Shown here in pieces: positions 24,744-33,545 of a DNA stretch of 64,000 nucleotides; positions within the stretch are counted from its first letter, which is position 1; each line of letters opens with the position of its first letter. The notes beneath the pieces were generated by a model, which did not search any database, was not told where the DNA came from, and was given only the letters and a program-made list of their open reading frames with translations. Both the position numbers and the translations under genes were made by a program. Source of the DNA: Lachnoclostridium sp. An131 (GTDB lineage: Bacteria > Bacillota > Clostridia > Lachnospirales > Lachnospiraceae); the NCBI RefSeq assembly GCF_002160825.1, contig NZ_NFLI01000012.1, positions 1-64,000 of the forward strand, read 5' to 3'.

Positions 24744-25817
24744 TTAATCGCCGAAGCTGATTCCAATCATCTTCGCCTCGGAAATAATCGAGGAATTCGG
24801 ATCGATGAACTTCAGCTTGCCCGCAGATTCCTCCAGCGGAATTCTGACGCACTCATTGTTCACGATACCAATCATATATCCGTAAGCGTCGTCTACAATC
24901 GCCTGCGCTGCCGCCGCGCCCAGCCTCGTAGAAAGCACGCGGTCGTATGGGCAGGGACTTCCGCCTCTCTGGGTATGGCCGGGCACTGTCACGCGGACCT
25001 CTGTGCCAAGACGCTCGGTAAGCTGAGCCGCAATCTCATAAGAAACGGTCGGATACTGATAGGTTTCCATGAACTTCTTCAGCTCCTTCTTGCCCATCTC
25101 GGCGCGCTCCTTCGGGATAGCGCCCTCGGCTACAGCCAGAATCGTAAAGCCCTTTTTCTGCTTATTGCGGGCCTCGATCGCTTTGCAGATGCTGTCGATG
25201 CTGTAGGGAATCTCCGGAATCAGGATAATATCCGCTCCGCCTGCGATTCCTGCATGAAGTGTCAGCTGGCCCACCTTGTGGCCCATAACCTCCACGATGA
25301 ATACTCGTCCATGGGAAGCCGCCGTAGTGTGGATACAGTCGATGGCCTGCGTCGCGATATCCACCGCGCTCTGGAACCCGAAGGTCATGTCTGTTCCCCA
25401 GATATCATTGTCAATCGTTTTCGGCATATGAAGAATGTTCAGGCCCTCCTCCCGCAGAAGGTTCGCCGTCTTCTGGGTTCCGTTGCCTCCCAGAATCACA
25501 AGGCAGTCCAGGCGCAGCTTGTGATACGTCTGCTTCATGGCTTCCACCTTGTCCAGTCCGTTCTCATCCGGCACTCTCATCATTTTAAACGGCTGACGGG
25601 AGCTTCCGAGAATCGTTCCGCCCTTGGTCAGAATTCCCGAAAAATCTCTGGGCGTCAGCATCCGGTAATTTCCGTAAATCAGGCCCTTATAGCCTTCCTC
25701 AAATCCATAGAGCTCCACCTCGTCCAGTGCGTTGCACACTCCTTTTACGATGCCGCGCATCGTAGCGTTCAGGGCCTGGCAGTCTCCGCCGCTGGTCAGC
25801 ATTCCGATTCGTTTCAT
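24744..25817 (-). CDS. pfkA: 6-phosphofructokinase
   Basis: A 357-residue phosphofructokinase of the ATP/PPi superfamily. Visible are the phosphate-binding start (MLTSGGDCQALN), GGNGTQKTA, the catalytic PKTIDNDIWGTD and EVMGHKVG. The residue that usually separates PPi enzymes (GGDD) is Gly here (GGNG), favouring ATP, though the N for D change is less common. I take the ATG at 25817, 7 bases after GGAGG; the frame opens 25 codons earlier. It converts fructose-6-phosphate, and could also serve tagatose-6-phosphate from the Aga operon; that is inference. Confidence 0.85.
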   Translation of the reverse strand: MKRIGMLTSGGDCQALNATMRGIVKGVCNALDEVELYGFEEGYKGLIYGNYRMLTPRDFSGILTKGGTILGSSRQPFKMMRVPDENGLDKVEAMKQTYHKLRLDCLVILGGNGTQKTANLLREEGLNILHMPKTIDNDIWGTDMTFGFQSAVDIATQAIDCIHTTAASHGRVFIVEVMGHKVGQLTLHAGIAGGADIILIPEIPYSIDSICKAIEARNKQKKGFTILAVAEGAIPKERAEMGKKELKKFMETYQYPTVSYEIAAQLTERLGTEVRVTVPGHTQRGGSPCPYDRVLSTRLGAAAAQAIVDDAYGYMIGIVNNECVRIPLEESAGKLKFIDPNSSIISEAKMIGISFGD

Positions 25818-25943
25818 ACAACATGCCTCCATCTCTTTTAAATTTCGCCCATGCAGCTTCTCTTCACGCACGTAATCTTCCCCCGCCTGCATGGTTTCCC
25901 CGTGTCCGGCTTCTCCTCCGTTTCCGGGAATTATAATAATTGA

Positions 25944-25972
25944 ATTTTATCATAAAAAGCCAGAGCGGGCAA
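25944..25972 (-). promoter_or_regulatory. Promoter of pfkA
   Basis: Minus-strand TTGCCC (25967-25972), 17-base spacer, TAAAAT (25944-25949). Confidence 0.55.
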
Positions 25973-26000
25973 GCCCGCAGAATCTTCGGCAGGAAATCTC

Positions 26001-26029
26001 TTGAAAATTTTCTCCGGATATTGTATGAT
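26001..26029 (+). promoter_or_regulatory. Promoter of tRNA-Ser
   Basis: TTGAAA (26001-26006), 17-base spacer, TATGAT (26024-26029), 13 bases before the tRNA. Confidence 0.75.
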
Positions 26030-26041
26030 AGATAACAGTCT

Positions 26042-26129
26042 GGAGGAGTACCCAAGCGGCTGAAGGGTCTGGCTTCGAACACCAGTAGGTCGGTAACACG
26101 GCGCGAGGGTTCAAATCCCTCCTCCTCCG
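26042..26129 (+). tRNA. tRNA-Ser (CGA)
   Basis: An 88-base class II tRNA. Acceptor GGAGGAG/CTCCTCC, T arm GAGGG-TTCAAAT-CCCTC, discriminator G, and a long variable arm typical of serine. The anticodon loop TTCGAAC gives CGA (codon UCG). The closing pair of the anticodon stem is a C-A mismatch. CCA is not encoded. Confidence 0.9.
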
Positions 26130-26134
26130 CTCAG

Positions 26135-26186
26135 AAAGAGGACATCATTGCTCTGCCCAAAAGGATGGAATGATGTCCTCTTTTTA
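26135..26186. terminator. Terminator of tRNA-Ser
   Basis: Perfect 15-base stem AAAGAGGACATCATT / AATGATGTCCTCTTT (26135-26149 and 26169-26183) then further T. Confidence 0.9.
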
Positions 26187-26273
26187 TTTACGGAATCTCT
26201 ATATTCCCCAAGCCGGCAGGGGCATGCCTTTGCTATACTCAAAATCAGAAACCATACAAGGAGGGCACACAGA

Positions 26274-26504
26274 ATGGTAAAACTGTATTCTACAAAGGAC
26301 AGCCGTAAAAAGGAGCAGGTACAGCTGCTTTTAAGCAAAAACAATATCCCTTATAAGCTCAAAACCAAAAGCAGCTCTCCTCTTCATGTGATGGATTCGG
26401 CTGTTCTGGGCAGCATGGGACAGCCCCTTGAACTGGTCCACACCTTTCTTGTGGAAGAGAAGGATGCCGACCAGGCCAGAAAGCTGCTTCAGGCCGGGCT
26501 TTAA
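26274..26504 (+). CDS. DUF2007-like small protein
   Basis: A 76-residue soluble protein with the pattern of the DUF2007 / putative signal-transducing family: an N-terminal strand VKLYSTKDSRKKEQVQLLLSKNNIP-like half and a closing helix HTFLVEEKDADQARKLL. Function is unknown. AAGGAGGG precedes the ATG. It converges with folBK, and the two genes overlap by four bases at their stops. Confidence 0.7.
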   Translation: MVKLYSTKDSRKKEQVQLLLSKNNIPYKLKTKSSSPLHVMDSAVLGSMGQPLELVHTFLVEEKDADQARKLLQAGL

Positions 26505-27328
26505 TCCTGTGCGCCTGCTTCCAGCGCCGCCAGCAGCTCCGCTGCCGTCCGGTTGTACACCGGATGGCGCACATAGGGCGCGATCTGGCACAGCGGCTTC
26601 AGCACAAAATCCCTCTTATACATCTCAATGTGAGGGATATGCAGTTCCTCCTCATCCAGAATCAGATCATCGTACAGGAGAATGTCCAGATCGAGAGTCC
26701 GCGGCCCCCAACGGACGACGCGCTCCCTTTTTGCCTCCTGCTCAATCTCATGAAGCCGTTCCAGAAGCTCGTGGGGCGTAAGCAGAGTCCGGATCTTCAT
26801 GGCTCCGTTCAGGAAGTCATCCTGTTCTACGCCGCCGTAGGGCTCCGTCACAAGGAAATCGGAAACCGCAAGCACCTGACAGCCCTTTGTGGCGCGCAAA
26901 GCCTCCACTCCAAGGCGCAGATTTGCCTCCTTATCTCCCAGATTGGCTCCAAGTGCGATATAGGCCGTGTGCCAGCCCCGTTCAATCTCCACGGAGACAG
27001 TCTCCAGCGGAAGGCCCACAGGCGCCCAGGGCTTTTTGATTTCCAGGCAGACCTTTTCCAGACGCTCCGTTCTCAGAAGCAGCTCCTCTGCCATGCGCTC
27101 CGCCACAGCCTCAAGGAGCTTAAAGGTATTCTGCTTCATAAACTCCGTGATAAACTGGCCGACCTCTCCGTAATGGATGGATTTCGTCAAATCGTCCGTT
27201 TTCCCGGCCTCCCGTGTGGAGGTATAAAGTACAGCCGAGATCACAAACTTCTGTCCCAGCACATTTTCTTCCGGAAACACCCCGTGCTTCGCAAATACTT
27301 CGAGATTTTTGATATGTATTTTATCCAT
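26501..27328 (-). CDS. folBK: Bifunctional dihydroneopterin aldolase / HPPK
   Basis: A 275-residue fusion. Residues 1-118 are FolB (KNLEVFAKHGVFPEENVLGQ, SIHYGEV), which cleaves dihydroneopterin; residues 120-275 are FolK (YIALGANLGDKEANL, RWGPRTLDLDILLYDD), which pyrophosphorylates hydroxymethyl-dihydropterin. The fusion is common in Clostridia. It is the last gene of the folate operon and starts one base from the folP stop. Confidence 0.9.
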   Translation of the reverse strand: MDKIHIKNLEVFAKHGVFPEENVLGQKFVISAVLYTSTREAGKTDDLTKSIHYGEVGQFITEFMKQNTFKLLEAVAERMAEELLLRTERLEKVCLEIKKPWAPVGLPLETVSVEIERGWHTAYIALGANLGDKEANLRLGVEALRATKGCQVLAVSDFLVTEPYGGVEQDDFLNGAMKIRTLLTPHELLERLHEIEQEAKRERVVRWGPRTLDLDILLYDDLILDEEELHIPHIEMYKRDFVLKPLCQIAPYVRHPVYNRTAAELLAALEAGAQD

Positions 27329-27329
27329 C

Positions 27330-28148
27330 CTATTTCTCCCGCCCGGCCGCCAGAATGGCCTCCGTCATCCTCACCGTCCGCAGATTTTCCTTCACGTCAT
27401 GGACACGCACGAACGCATACCCCTTCATCACAGCCAGAACCGTCGTCACGAGAGTTCCTTCCAGCCGCTGATCCGCAGGAAGATCCAGCGTCAGCCCGAT
27501 CACCGATTTCCGGGAAGCTCCCAGCAGCATGGGATAGCCCAGCCCGTGGAACCTTTCCAGATAATGCAGCGTCTCCAGATTCATCTCCCGGGTCTTTCCA
27601 AAGCCGATGCCCGGATCCAGTATGATCTTGTCCTCAGGAATCCCTGCCACTCTGGCGATTTTGGCACATTCCGCCGTCTCCCGCAGCATATCCGGGAAAA
27701 AGTCCTGATATTCTGTGGTGTCCTTATTGTGCATCAGACAGCAGGCTGTGCCGGTACGGGCGATCAGGCCCGCCATCTCCGGATCGTACTTCAGTCCCCA
27801 GATGTCATTGACCAGATCCGCCCCTGCCTCTATGGCAGCGGCTGCCACCTTGGACTTATAGGTATCCACAGAAACCGGAATGTCAAGCTCCCGTTTCACT
27901 GCTTCAATCACAGGCGCCACGCGGGCAATCTCTTCCTCATCCGAAATCTGCTGATGGCCCGGGCGCGTGGATTCTCCTCCGATATCGAGGATATCGGCGC
28001 CCTCCTCTGCCATGGCCTTCGCATGAGCAACAGCCGCATCCAGGCAGTTCCATTTTCCGCCGTCCGAAAAGGAATCCGGCGTCACATTCAGGATTCCCAT
28101 AATGTATGTTTTATTCCTTACGTCAAACTCTCTGTTTCCTATTTTCAT
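27330..28148 (-). CDS. folP: Dihydropteroate synthase
   Basis: A 272-residue TIM-barrel enzyme with the signatures GILNVTPDSFSDGG, DIGGESTRPG and DPGIGFGKT. It joins hydroxymethyl-dihydropterin pyrophosphate to p-aminobenzoate. The ATG overlaps the stop of the HD gene by 4 bases. Confidence 0.95.
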   Translation of the reverse strand: MKIGNREFDVRNKTYIMGILNVTPDSFSDGGKWNCLDAAVAHAKAMAEEGADILDIGGESTRPGHQQISDEEEIARVAPVIEAVKRELDIPVSVDTYKSKVAAAAIEAGADLVNDIWGLKYDPEMAGLIARTGTACCLMHNKDTTEYQDFFPDMLRETAECAKIARVAGIPEDKIILDPGIGFGKTREMNLETLHYLERFHGLGYPMLLGASRKSVIGLTLDLPADQRLEGTLVTTVLAVMKGYAFVRVHDVKENLRTVRMTEAILAAGREK

Positions 28149-28654
28149 AATTTAATCTCCAGATTCTTTTTCGTCTCCGGCCAGTCGCATTTTTCCTGAG
28201 CCGGACAGGCAAAACAGTTCCGGGAAAGCTTGTCCGCCCTGTAAAAGAGGGGCGCCAGATCCTTTCCCTGCTGTCTGGTCCTGTGGCTGCGTATCAGATA
28301 AAGGACCAGTTCCCGTTCCTCTTCCGCAAAGCCGCAGTCCGACAGGATTCCTTCTGCGATCTCTGCGCTGGCTTTTTCATGGGGAATGCCTTCTTCATAC
28401 TGAAGATGCCTGCCGATGTCATGAAGCAGGCCCGCCGCGTAGATCAGCTCTCTGGCCTCTTCTCGTTCTTCCGGTTTCTCCGGAAGGCTGCCTGCCTCCA
28501 GGGCCAGAATGTAAGTAAGCCTCGCTACATCCAGGAAATGCTCCGGCGTATGGCGGCAGAATTCTCTCGCCTCTTCATGGACGCGTATTTTCCCCAGGCA
28601 CTCCTGATACCCCCTGTGATGCCAAATCCGGTTTACACGCTCCATTTCCATCAT
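28145..28654 (-). CDS. HD-domain phosphohydrolase of the folate operon
   Basis: A 169-residue HD-superfamily protein. Metal ligands are visible: H in [13 protein letters not shown] in [11 protein letters not shown], a second histidine pair ([14 protein letters not shown]) and D in [10 protein letters not shown] three-cysteine cluster follows ([11 protein letters not shown]). It overlaps folE and folP by 4 bases each, so it is co-translated with them. The operon lacks a Nudix-type dihydroneopterin triphosphate pyrophosphatase, so this protein is a good candidate for that dephosphorylation step; that is inference. Confidence 0.8.
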   Translation of the reverse strand: MMEMERVNRIWHHRGYQECLGKIRVHEEAREFCRHTPEHFLDVARLTYILALEAGSLPEKPEEREEARELIYAAGLLHDIGRHLQYEEGIPHEKASAEIAEGILSDCGFAEEERELVLYLIRSHRTRQQGKDLAPLFYRADKLSRNCFACPAQEKCDWPETKKNLEIKL

Positions 28655-29211
28655 CCCTGTCTCACCATGGACAGAAAGCGGTTCTGAAGCTCATAATTGT
28701 CCTGAAACACTCCTGTCGTCACCATCGTCACGGTCTTGCTTCCGGGCTTTTTGATACCGCGCATGGTCATACAGGTATGCTCTGCCTCCAGCATGACGAT
28801 CACGCCCTGGGGCTGCAGATTTTCTTCCAGCGCCTGCGCGATCTGAGCCGTCATCTTCTCCTGAATCTGCGGCCTTCTGGCAAATACATCCACCGTCCGG
28901 GCAAGCTTGCTTAAGCCCACCACTCTGCCATTTGGCAGGTATCCGATATGCGCTTTTCCATAAAAGGGGAGTAAATGATGTTCACAGACAGAATAGAACG
29001 TGATATCCTTCTCAATCACGATATCATTTCTTTCCACAGAAAACTGTTTTTTCAGATGTACGGCCGCGTCCTCGTAAAGTCCGCCGTAGATCTCCCGGCA
29101 CATACGGGCGATCCGGTCCGGAGTCTCCAGAAGCCCCTCCCGGTTCACATCCTCGCCGATTCCCTCCAGCAGAAGCTGAACGCCGGCCTTAATCTTCTCA
29201 TAATCCATCAT
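28651..29211 (-). CDS. folE: GTP cyclohydrolase I
   Basis: A 186-residue enzyme making dihydroneopterin triphosphate from GTP. The zinc/active-site motif is [20 protein letters not shown], followed by GLSKLAR and [20 protein letters not shown] stands 9-10 bases before two adjacent ATG codons; I use 29211. First gene of the operon, behind a THF riboswitch. Confidence 0.95.
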   Translation of the reverse strand: MMDYEKIKAGVQLLLEGIGEDVNREGLLETPDRIARMCREIYGGLYEDAAVHLKKQFSVERNDIVIEKDITFYSVCEHHLLPFYGKAHIGYLPNGRVVGLSKLARTVDVFARRPQIQEKMTAQIAQALEENLQPQGVIVMLEAEHTCMTMRGIKKPGSKTVTMVTTGVFQDNYELQNRFLSMVRQG

Positions 29212-29290
29212 AAAAAAACACACCTCCTTCGTGTGACAGAACATATGACGAAATATCCCTTCACAATATGAGATGCGTTATTATCTTATA

Positions 29291-29400
29291 TTGCTGCAAC
29301 GGGTGCGGTCTCCATATCGTAAGACTTAGCTTTTCGTTTCGGCGGCAACTCCCCATCCACCGAACACTTGACGCATGAAAACCTATTTTGCATATTATTC
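29291..29400 (-). ncRNA. Tetrahydrofolate (THF) riboswitch
   Basis: The folE leader on the minus strand carries the THF riboswitch signature: GCGTCAAGTG (consensus GCGUUAAGUG), then GTGGATGGGGAG (GUGGAUGGGAUG), then CGAAACGAAAAGC (ACGAAGCGAAAGC). A P2 stem GGTTTTC/GGAGACC with G-U pairs closes it. The 3' part reads GCACCCG-TTGC instead of UUGCAUCCG, so the pseudoknot differs from the usual. Position before folE fits known THF control. Confidence 0.7.
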
Positions 29401-29420
29401 TCTTGTTTGATATAATCAAG

Positions 29421-29450
29421 ATTATAGCACACCCTAGCGTCGGTGTACAA
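29421..29450 (-). promoter_or_regulatory. Promoter of the folate operon
   Basis: Minus-strand TTGTAC (29445-29450), 18-base spacer, TATAAT (29421-29426), just upstream of the riboswitch. Confidence 0.65.
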
Positions 29451-29560
29451 GATAAAAGTAGATTTTTACGCACATTTTACTGCCGTTTAAGGCAGCACAG
29501 CCCGCAGACCCGGTCAGGCGCCTCCGGCGCCTGACGGAAAATATTCAGGAGGACATGACT

Positions 29561-30793
29561 ATGAGCCGACCCCTATCACAGATGCTGGCAGTTCCGGCCA
29601 GCCCCGATTCCCTGCATGACCCGGAAATTCTGCTGAAGCGCGCAAAATCTACAGGCGCATTTCAGCTTCAGTCCAGCCGCCTGGAAGACGAAATACTTCA
29701 TCTGGATATCGCTTCCGATGGAGAGCTTTACCATGCAGAGATTTTTCCCACAGAATTTCAGATTCCGGAGCTTTACCGCTGCCAGCACCTTTTTCCGGAT
29801 GTGGATCTGGACGCTATCGAAAGGGCTCAAATCGGCCTTTCCGTGGAAATGGAATTTGGCGAAAACGCTCTGGCCTCTTACCACCTGCAGCTGAAGCTGA
29901 TCTGCGCTCTGGTTCCGGATCTGCTGGCCGTGCTGGACGACAGCTCAGAAAAGATTCTCTCCGGCCGCTGGGTCACTCTGGCAGCCCAATCCCGGGTCGC
30001 TCCCGCGCCCCGGTATCTCTACACGGCCCAGGCCGTGTCCGGAGAAGACGACTGCGTCTGGCTCCACACCCATGGATTAGACCGCTGCGGCCGTCCGGAG
30101 CTGGAGATCCTGAATTCCACCAGAGATACATACCAGACTCATTACAACGTGCTGGAAACCCTGGCGAACCGGCTTCTCGAGCAAGAGGAGCTTCCCAGGT
30201 ATGGAGAACCCTTTTTTCTGGCCTATGTGACTCAGGACATTCCTCTGATCGTCACGTTAATCCCCTGGGCTGATGCGGTGGAGCATTATCCAGAGGATAT
30301 GACCGGCGGAAAAGGCGACCGGACAGAAGGGCACAACGAGGAGAGCTGTTCTATCTTTGTCTATCCATCTGAGGAAAGCATTGACAAGGGCGAATATTCC
30401 TCTCTTTCCATCTATGATCAGCTCCTGCAGGATAACCCCATCTATATGATCACAACGTCCGAGACGAACCGTATGCACGATCTGGCCGCGGAGCGCCTGC
30501 CCTATTTTACGGCTGCCTTCCGGGACAGCCGGAACAAGCTCCTGGGCAAATTCGGCCTGCTCATCGATGAAGAATACCGCACGGAGGACAACTGTCGGGA
30601 ACATATCTGGTTTGAAATTCTGGATATTCAGGGAGACCGCTTCAAAGCCCGGCTTACACAGGAACCCTACTACGTGGCCGGCGTCCATGAGGGATATGAA
30701 TGCGAGTTCGGCCCGGAGGATCTGACAGACTGGCTGATCTTTACGCCGGAAAGACGGATTTCACCGGATGATGTGTATTTGCTGGAGCTGTAA
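29561..30793 (+). CDS. DUF4026 / DUF2314 domain protein
   Basis: A 410-residue soluble acidic protein. Most of it matches the DUF4026 pattern; the last 70 residues (EHIWFEILDIQGDRFKARLTQ ending in FTPERRISPDDVYL) look like a DUF2314 domain. No catalytic motif is apparent and the function is unknown. GGAGG lies 8 bases before the ATG at 29561; the ATG at 29555 is too close to it. It stands alone between divergent and convergent neighbours. Confidence 0.7.
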   Translation: MSRPLSQMLAVPASPDSLHDPEILLKRAKSTGAFQLQSSRLEDEILHLDIASDGELYHAEIFPTEFQIPELYRCQHLFPDVDLDAIERAQIGLSVEMEFGENALASYHLQLKLICALVPDLLAVLDDSSEKILSGRWVTLAAQSRVAPAPRYLYTAQAVSGEDDCVWLHTHGLDRCGRPELEILNSTRDTYQTHYNVLETLANRLLEQEELPRYGEPFFLAYVTQDIPLIVTLIPWADAVEHYPEDMTGGKGDRTEGHNEESCSIFVYPSEESIDKGEYSSLSIYDQLLQDNPIYMITTSETNRMHDLAAERLPYFTAAFRDSRNKLLGKFGLLIDEEYRTEDNCREHIWFEILDIQGDRFKARLTQEPYYVAGVHEGYECEFGPEDLTDWLIFTPERRISPDDVYLLEL

Positions 30794-30902
30794 ACGCAGC
30801 TCCGGTAAATACCCTTACCCTGCCATCTTAAACGGCTGGACGCTCTCCTCATCCCGCAGCGTCTCCTTTCACCTGCACAAAGCATATTCGTCTTTTGTTT
30901 TC

Positions 30903-32084
30903 TTATCTCTCCAGAGCCGCGGCCATTCCTCCGGCCCGTTCCGTTTCCATGCCAGGCACTGAGCCGCGGCGCCTCAGGCTCAGCCTCTCCGCAAGCCCGC
31001 AGATCTGCGCGGCAGCGTCCTGATGAACCTGTTCCTGCTGCTTTCGGATCATTTCAGCACGAATCTCTTCGTGATCCAATATCTCAAAAATGGAACGCAG
31101 CCCGTCTTTTGTAGTCCGGCACGCCCTGCTCATTCCATGGCTGCTGAAATAACGGGCATTGCAGGTTTCGCACCCGGGTATCGCCGCCACATGTACGATA
31201 GGTACGCCGCAGGCCGCAGCCTCGGTAGATGACAGTCCCCCGGGCTTGGTGACGAACACATCCGCCGCCTTCATATAATCAGCCATATCCCTGGTATAGC
31301 CTATGACCCTCATTCCAGGCAGTTCTTCTGCGCTCAGCTCCTCATACAGCCGCCGGTTGCTTCCGCATATGGCAATAAGCTCTATATCCCTGCGCCCTGC
31401 TGTTTCCTCCTTCAGGATCCGGATCGCTCTTCGGATACTTCCTCCGCCCATGCTGCCCCCAGCTGCCAGAATATATTTTTTGTCTGGATCAAGTCCCAGC
31501 CGCGCCCGGACCTCCTCACGGCTTTCCTTCTGCCGAAACCGTCTCTGCACCGGAATGCCAAAGGGATACAGCCTTTCCCGCGGCAGACCGTAATCCGCAA
31601 ACACTCCGGATAGCTCTGCAGACGGAACTACATAGGCATCGCAGTCCGTTTCCTCTGTGAACGGAATGCAGATATAATCCGTAGCAACAAACACGACAGC
31701 AGGCGTACAGAGTCCCTCACGCTTCATATTTGTCAGAATTTCAGCCGGAAACAGATGCGGCGTAATAATCACGTCAAAATGATTGTTCTTCAGATAGTCC
31801 TGCATAACAGGAACCATAGCCCGGTTGGCAAAATATACCGGAGACCGGAATGGCAGCCGCCTGTACAGCTCTCCCGCCCCGTAAAGCGCGCCAAAGGCTC
31901 CCGGAGCCTTCTGGGCCAAAAGCAGATAAACGCGGTTAATCCAGTCGGCTGTCCGGTCACTGTGCAGCGTATATGGATTGAGCATCACCGTGTGATGACC
32001 ACGGCCCGCAAGCTCTTCCGCAAGCGCCATTCCCGCCGAGTCATGTCCGCCTCCTGTCCCGCAGGAAAGTATTAAAGCATCCAA
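30903..32084 (-). CDS. Glycosyltransferase, MGDG-synthase/UgtP type (GT28)
   Basis: A 393-residue GT-B enzyme with the MGDG_synth N-terminus (SCGTGGGHDSAGMALAEEL) and the GT28 donor-binding part (AAGGSMGGGSIRRA, TKPGGLSSTEAAACGVPIVH). Relatives add sugars to diacylglycerol to make membrane glycolipids or lipoteichoic acid anchors. A TTG start at 32084 is preceded by GGAGGTGA inside the end of plsY; the genes overlap by 44 bases. Together they suggest a lipid-head-group unit. Confidence 0.85.
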   Translation of the reverse strand: MDALILSCGTGGGHDSAGMALAEELAGRGHHTVMLNPYTLHSDRTADWINRVYLLLAQKAPGAFGALYGAGELYRRLPFRSPVYFANRAMVPVMQDYLKNNHFDVIITPHLFPAEILTNMKREGLCTPAVVFVATDYICIPFTEETDCDAYVVPSAELSGVFADYGLPRERLYPFGIPVQRRFRQKESREEVRARLGLDPDKKYILAAGGSMGGGSIRRAIRILKEETAGRRDIELIAICGSNRRLYEELSAEELPGMRVIGYTRDMADYMKAADVFVTKPGGLSSTEAAACGVPIVHVAAIPGCETCNARYFSSHGMSRACRTTKDGLRSIFEILDHEEIRAEMIRKQQEQVHQDAAAQICGLAERLSLRRRGSVPGMETERAGGMAAALER

Positions 32085-32697
32085 ACAGTTTCACCTCCAG
32101 TCGGCCTCTCTCTTCCCTGCTGGCATGCAGTCTCACAAGGACAACTGCTGTGATCACAAGGAAGCCAAAGATAACGGCCGGATTTCTCATTCTCCTGATC
32201 AGGATCACCAGCGACAGCACATAAGAAAAAACCGTCCGATAAAAATGCGGTGATATTTTTACTATCAGGGAAAAGAAAAGAAAACAAAACGCAAACGCAA
32301 GCAGCGGCTGCAGCACAGGATACAGGCCTGCCAGGCAGCCGAAGGTGACGGCAATCCCCTTTCCGCCTTTCAATCCGTAAAACAGCGGAAATATATGCCC
32401 GATGACGGGCGCTGCCAGAACGAGCGCCACCAGGAAGGGATGGACACGGCCCGGATTTCCATACTGCAGAAACAGATATACCGGCAGAAATCCTTTCAGC
32501 AGGTCAAAAACCAGCGTAAGCGTCCCGCACCAGAAGCCGCCATACAAAAAGGCGTTCGCTGTCCCGGGATTTTGGTCTCTGCTCTGCTCCAGCATATTCT
32601 CTTTCCGGAATAATCTGGCGAACACCCGCGCGTACAGCACGCTGCCGGACAGATATCCCAGCACCGCAAACATTGCCGCCCGAACCATCGTGCTCAT
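32041..32697 (-). CDS. plsY: PlsY-like glycerol-3-phosphate acyltransferase
   Basis: A 218-residue membrane protein with the PlsY motifs GSVLYARVFARL, NPGTANAFLYG, FDLLKGFLPVYL and LKGGKGIAVTFG. It acylates glycerol-3-phosphate from acyl-phosphate. It is slightly longer at the C-terminus than classical PlsY, with a basic tail overlapping the next gene. It may be a paralogue dedicated to the glycosyltransferase pathway. GAGGGGAGG precedes the ATG. Confidence 0.85.
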   Translation of the reverse strand: MSTMVRAAMFAVLGYLSGSVLYARVFARLFRKENMLEQSRDQNPGTANAFLYGGFWCGTLTLVFDLLKGFLPVYLFLQYGNPGRVHPFLVALVLAAPVIGHIFPLFYGLKGGKGIAVTFGCLAGLYPVLQPLLAFAFCFLFFSLIVKISPHFYRTVFSYVLSLVILIRRMRNPAVIFGFLVITAVVLVRLHASREERGRLEVKLFGCFNTFLRDRRRT

Positions 32698-32918
32698 CTT
32701 CCTCCCCTCTTATCCCGAAGCCGCCTGTTGACGGCGCGCAAAGTAAATGCTAGTATAAAAGAAACTTTCGTATCATAGAAGCAATCATACCATAAACATC
32801 CCGCAGGTCAAGAGCCTGTGAAAAAGTGGAACGAATGACCCGTTTTAGTTTCTCAGAAACGTGCCCCTGTAAATCGTCTCACTGCTTATTCCGTACAGGG
32901 GTCGGGAGGAGAAGGCTC
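32698..32918. promoter_or_regulatory. Divergent control region with two inverted repeats
   Basis: Between plsY and the TetR gene lie the dyads GTTTCT-C-AGAAAC (32848-32860) and CCCCTGTA/TACAGGGG (32864-32871 and 32894-32901). The second sits just upstream of the ribosome site of the TetR gene. They could be operators or an RNA hairpin. Confidence 0.5.
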
Positions 32919-33443
32919 ATGCGCAGAACAACAGCAACTACGGACTATTTAAAAGAATGTATGGGAACAGCTCTTTTAGAATTGATGAAAGAGAAGCCGA
33001 TAGAAAAAATCAGCATAGAAGAAATGACGGCCAGGGCTGACGTCGGCCGTTCTACGTATTTTCGCTATTTTAAAACAAAGGACGAGGTTCTGGCATTTAA
33101 GCTGTGCTGTATGTGGAGCCGCTTTGCGCAGCAAAGCCATATCACAGAGCTTCGGTATGACGAGCCTGCCGCTGCCCGCCTGTTTTTTGAATTCTGCCTG
33201 TCCATCCGGAACATAACCGACAGGCTTTACGCTGCCGGGCACCAGAACGTCATCCTGGATGCCTACCTGCAGATCCTGGTTTCCAAAAATCCAGGAAAAG
33301 ATATCAATGCCTATTACAGAAGCAGCGCGGTCGCTTATGCGCTTTACGGCATCGTAAACGCCTGGATTCTCCGGGGTTACCAGGAAACGCCGGAACAGAT
33401 CGCCGCTATACTCTACGATATACAGGAAAAGATGCCTGATTAG
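32919..33443 (+). CDS. TetR/AcrR-family regulator
   Basis: A 174-residue protein with a TetR helix-turn-helix (KISIEEMTARADVGRSTYFRYFKTKDEVLAF, residues 27-57) and a C-terminal TetR_C-like ligand domain ending near WILRGYQETPEQI. The ATG at 32919 follows GGGAGGAGAAGG; upstream codons are rejected. It is divergent from plsY and convergent with the small membrane protein, either of which could be its target. Confidence 0.8.
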   Translation: MRRTTATTDYLKECMGTALLELMKEKPIEKISIEEMTARADVGRSTYFRYFKTKDEVLAFKLCCMWSRFAQQSHITELRYDEPAAARLFFEFCLSIRNITDRLYAAGHQNVILDAYLQILVSKNPGKDINAYYRSSAVAYALYGIVNAWILRGYQETPEQIAAILYDIQEKMPD

Positions 33444-33459
33444 GATGTTTGATATAAAA

Positions 33460-33510
33460 AGAAGACCGCAGGGGACGCCGGCGCCTCCAGCCGTCTCCGC
33501 AGTCTTCTCT
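33460..33510. terminator. Bidirectional terminator
   Basis: AGAAGACCGC at 33460-33469 pairs with GC-AGTCTTCT at 33499-33508, with further GC-rich pairing inside. It lies between convergent genes. Confidence 0.7.
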
Positions 33511-33545
33511 GCTTATGTCTGCCTCACACAGATAGGTTTACCCGT

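Noticed and set aside
24631-26041. Search for an SRP RNA gene near tRNA-Ser and dnaX, where Firmicutes often carry it
   Set aside because: No sequence resembling the conserved SRP domain was found between these genes.
29261-29473. A 70-codon minus-strand frame before folE
   Set aside because: It coincides with the promoter and THF riboswitch.
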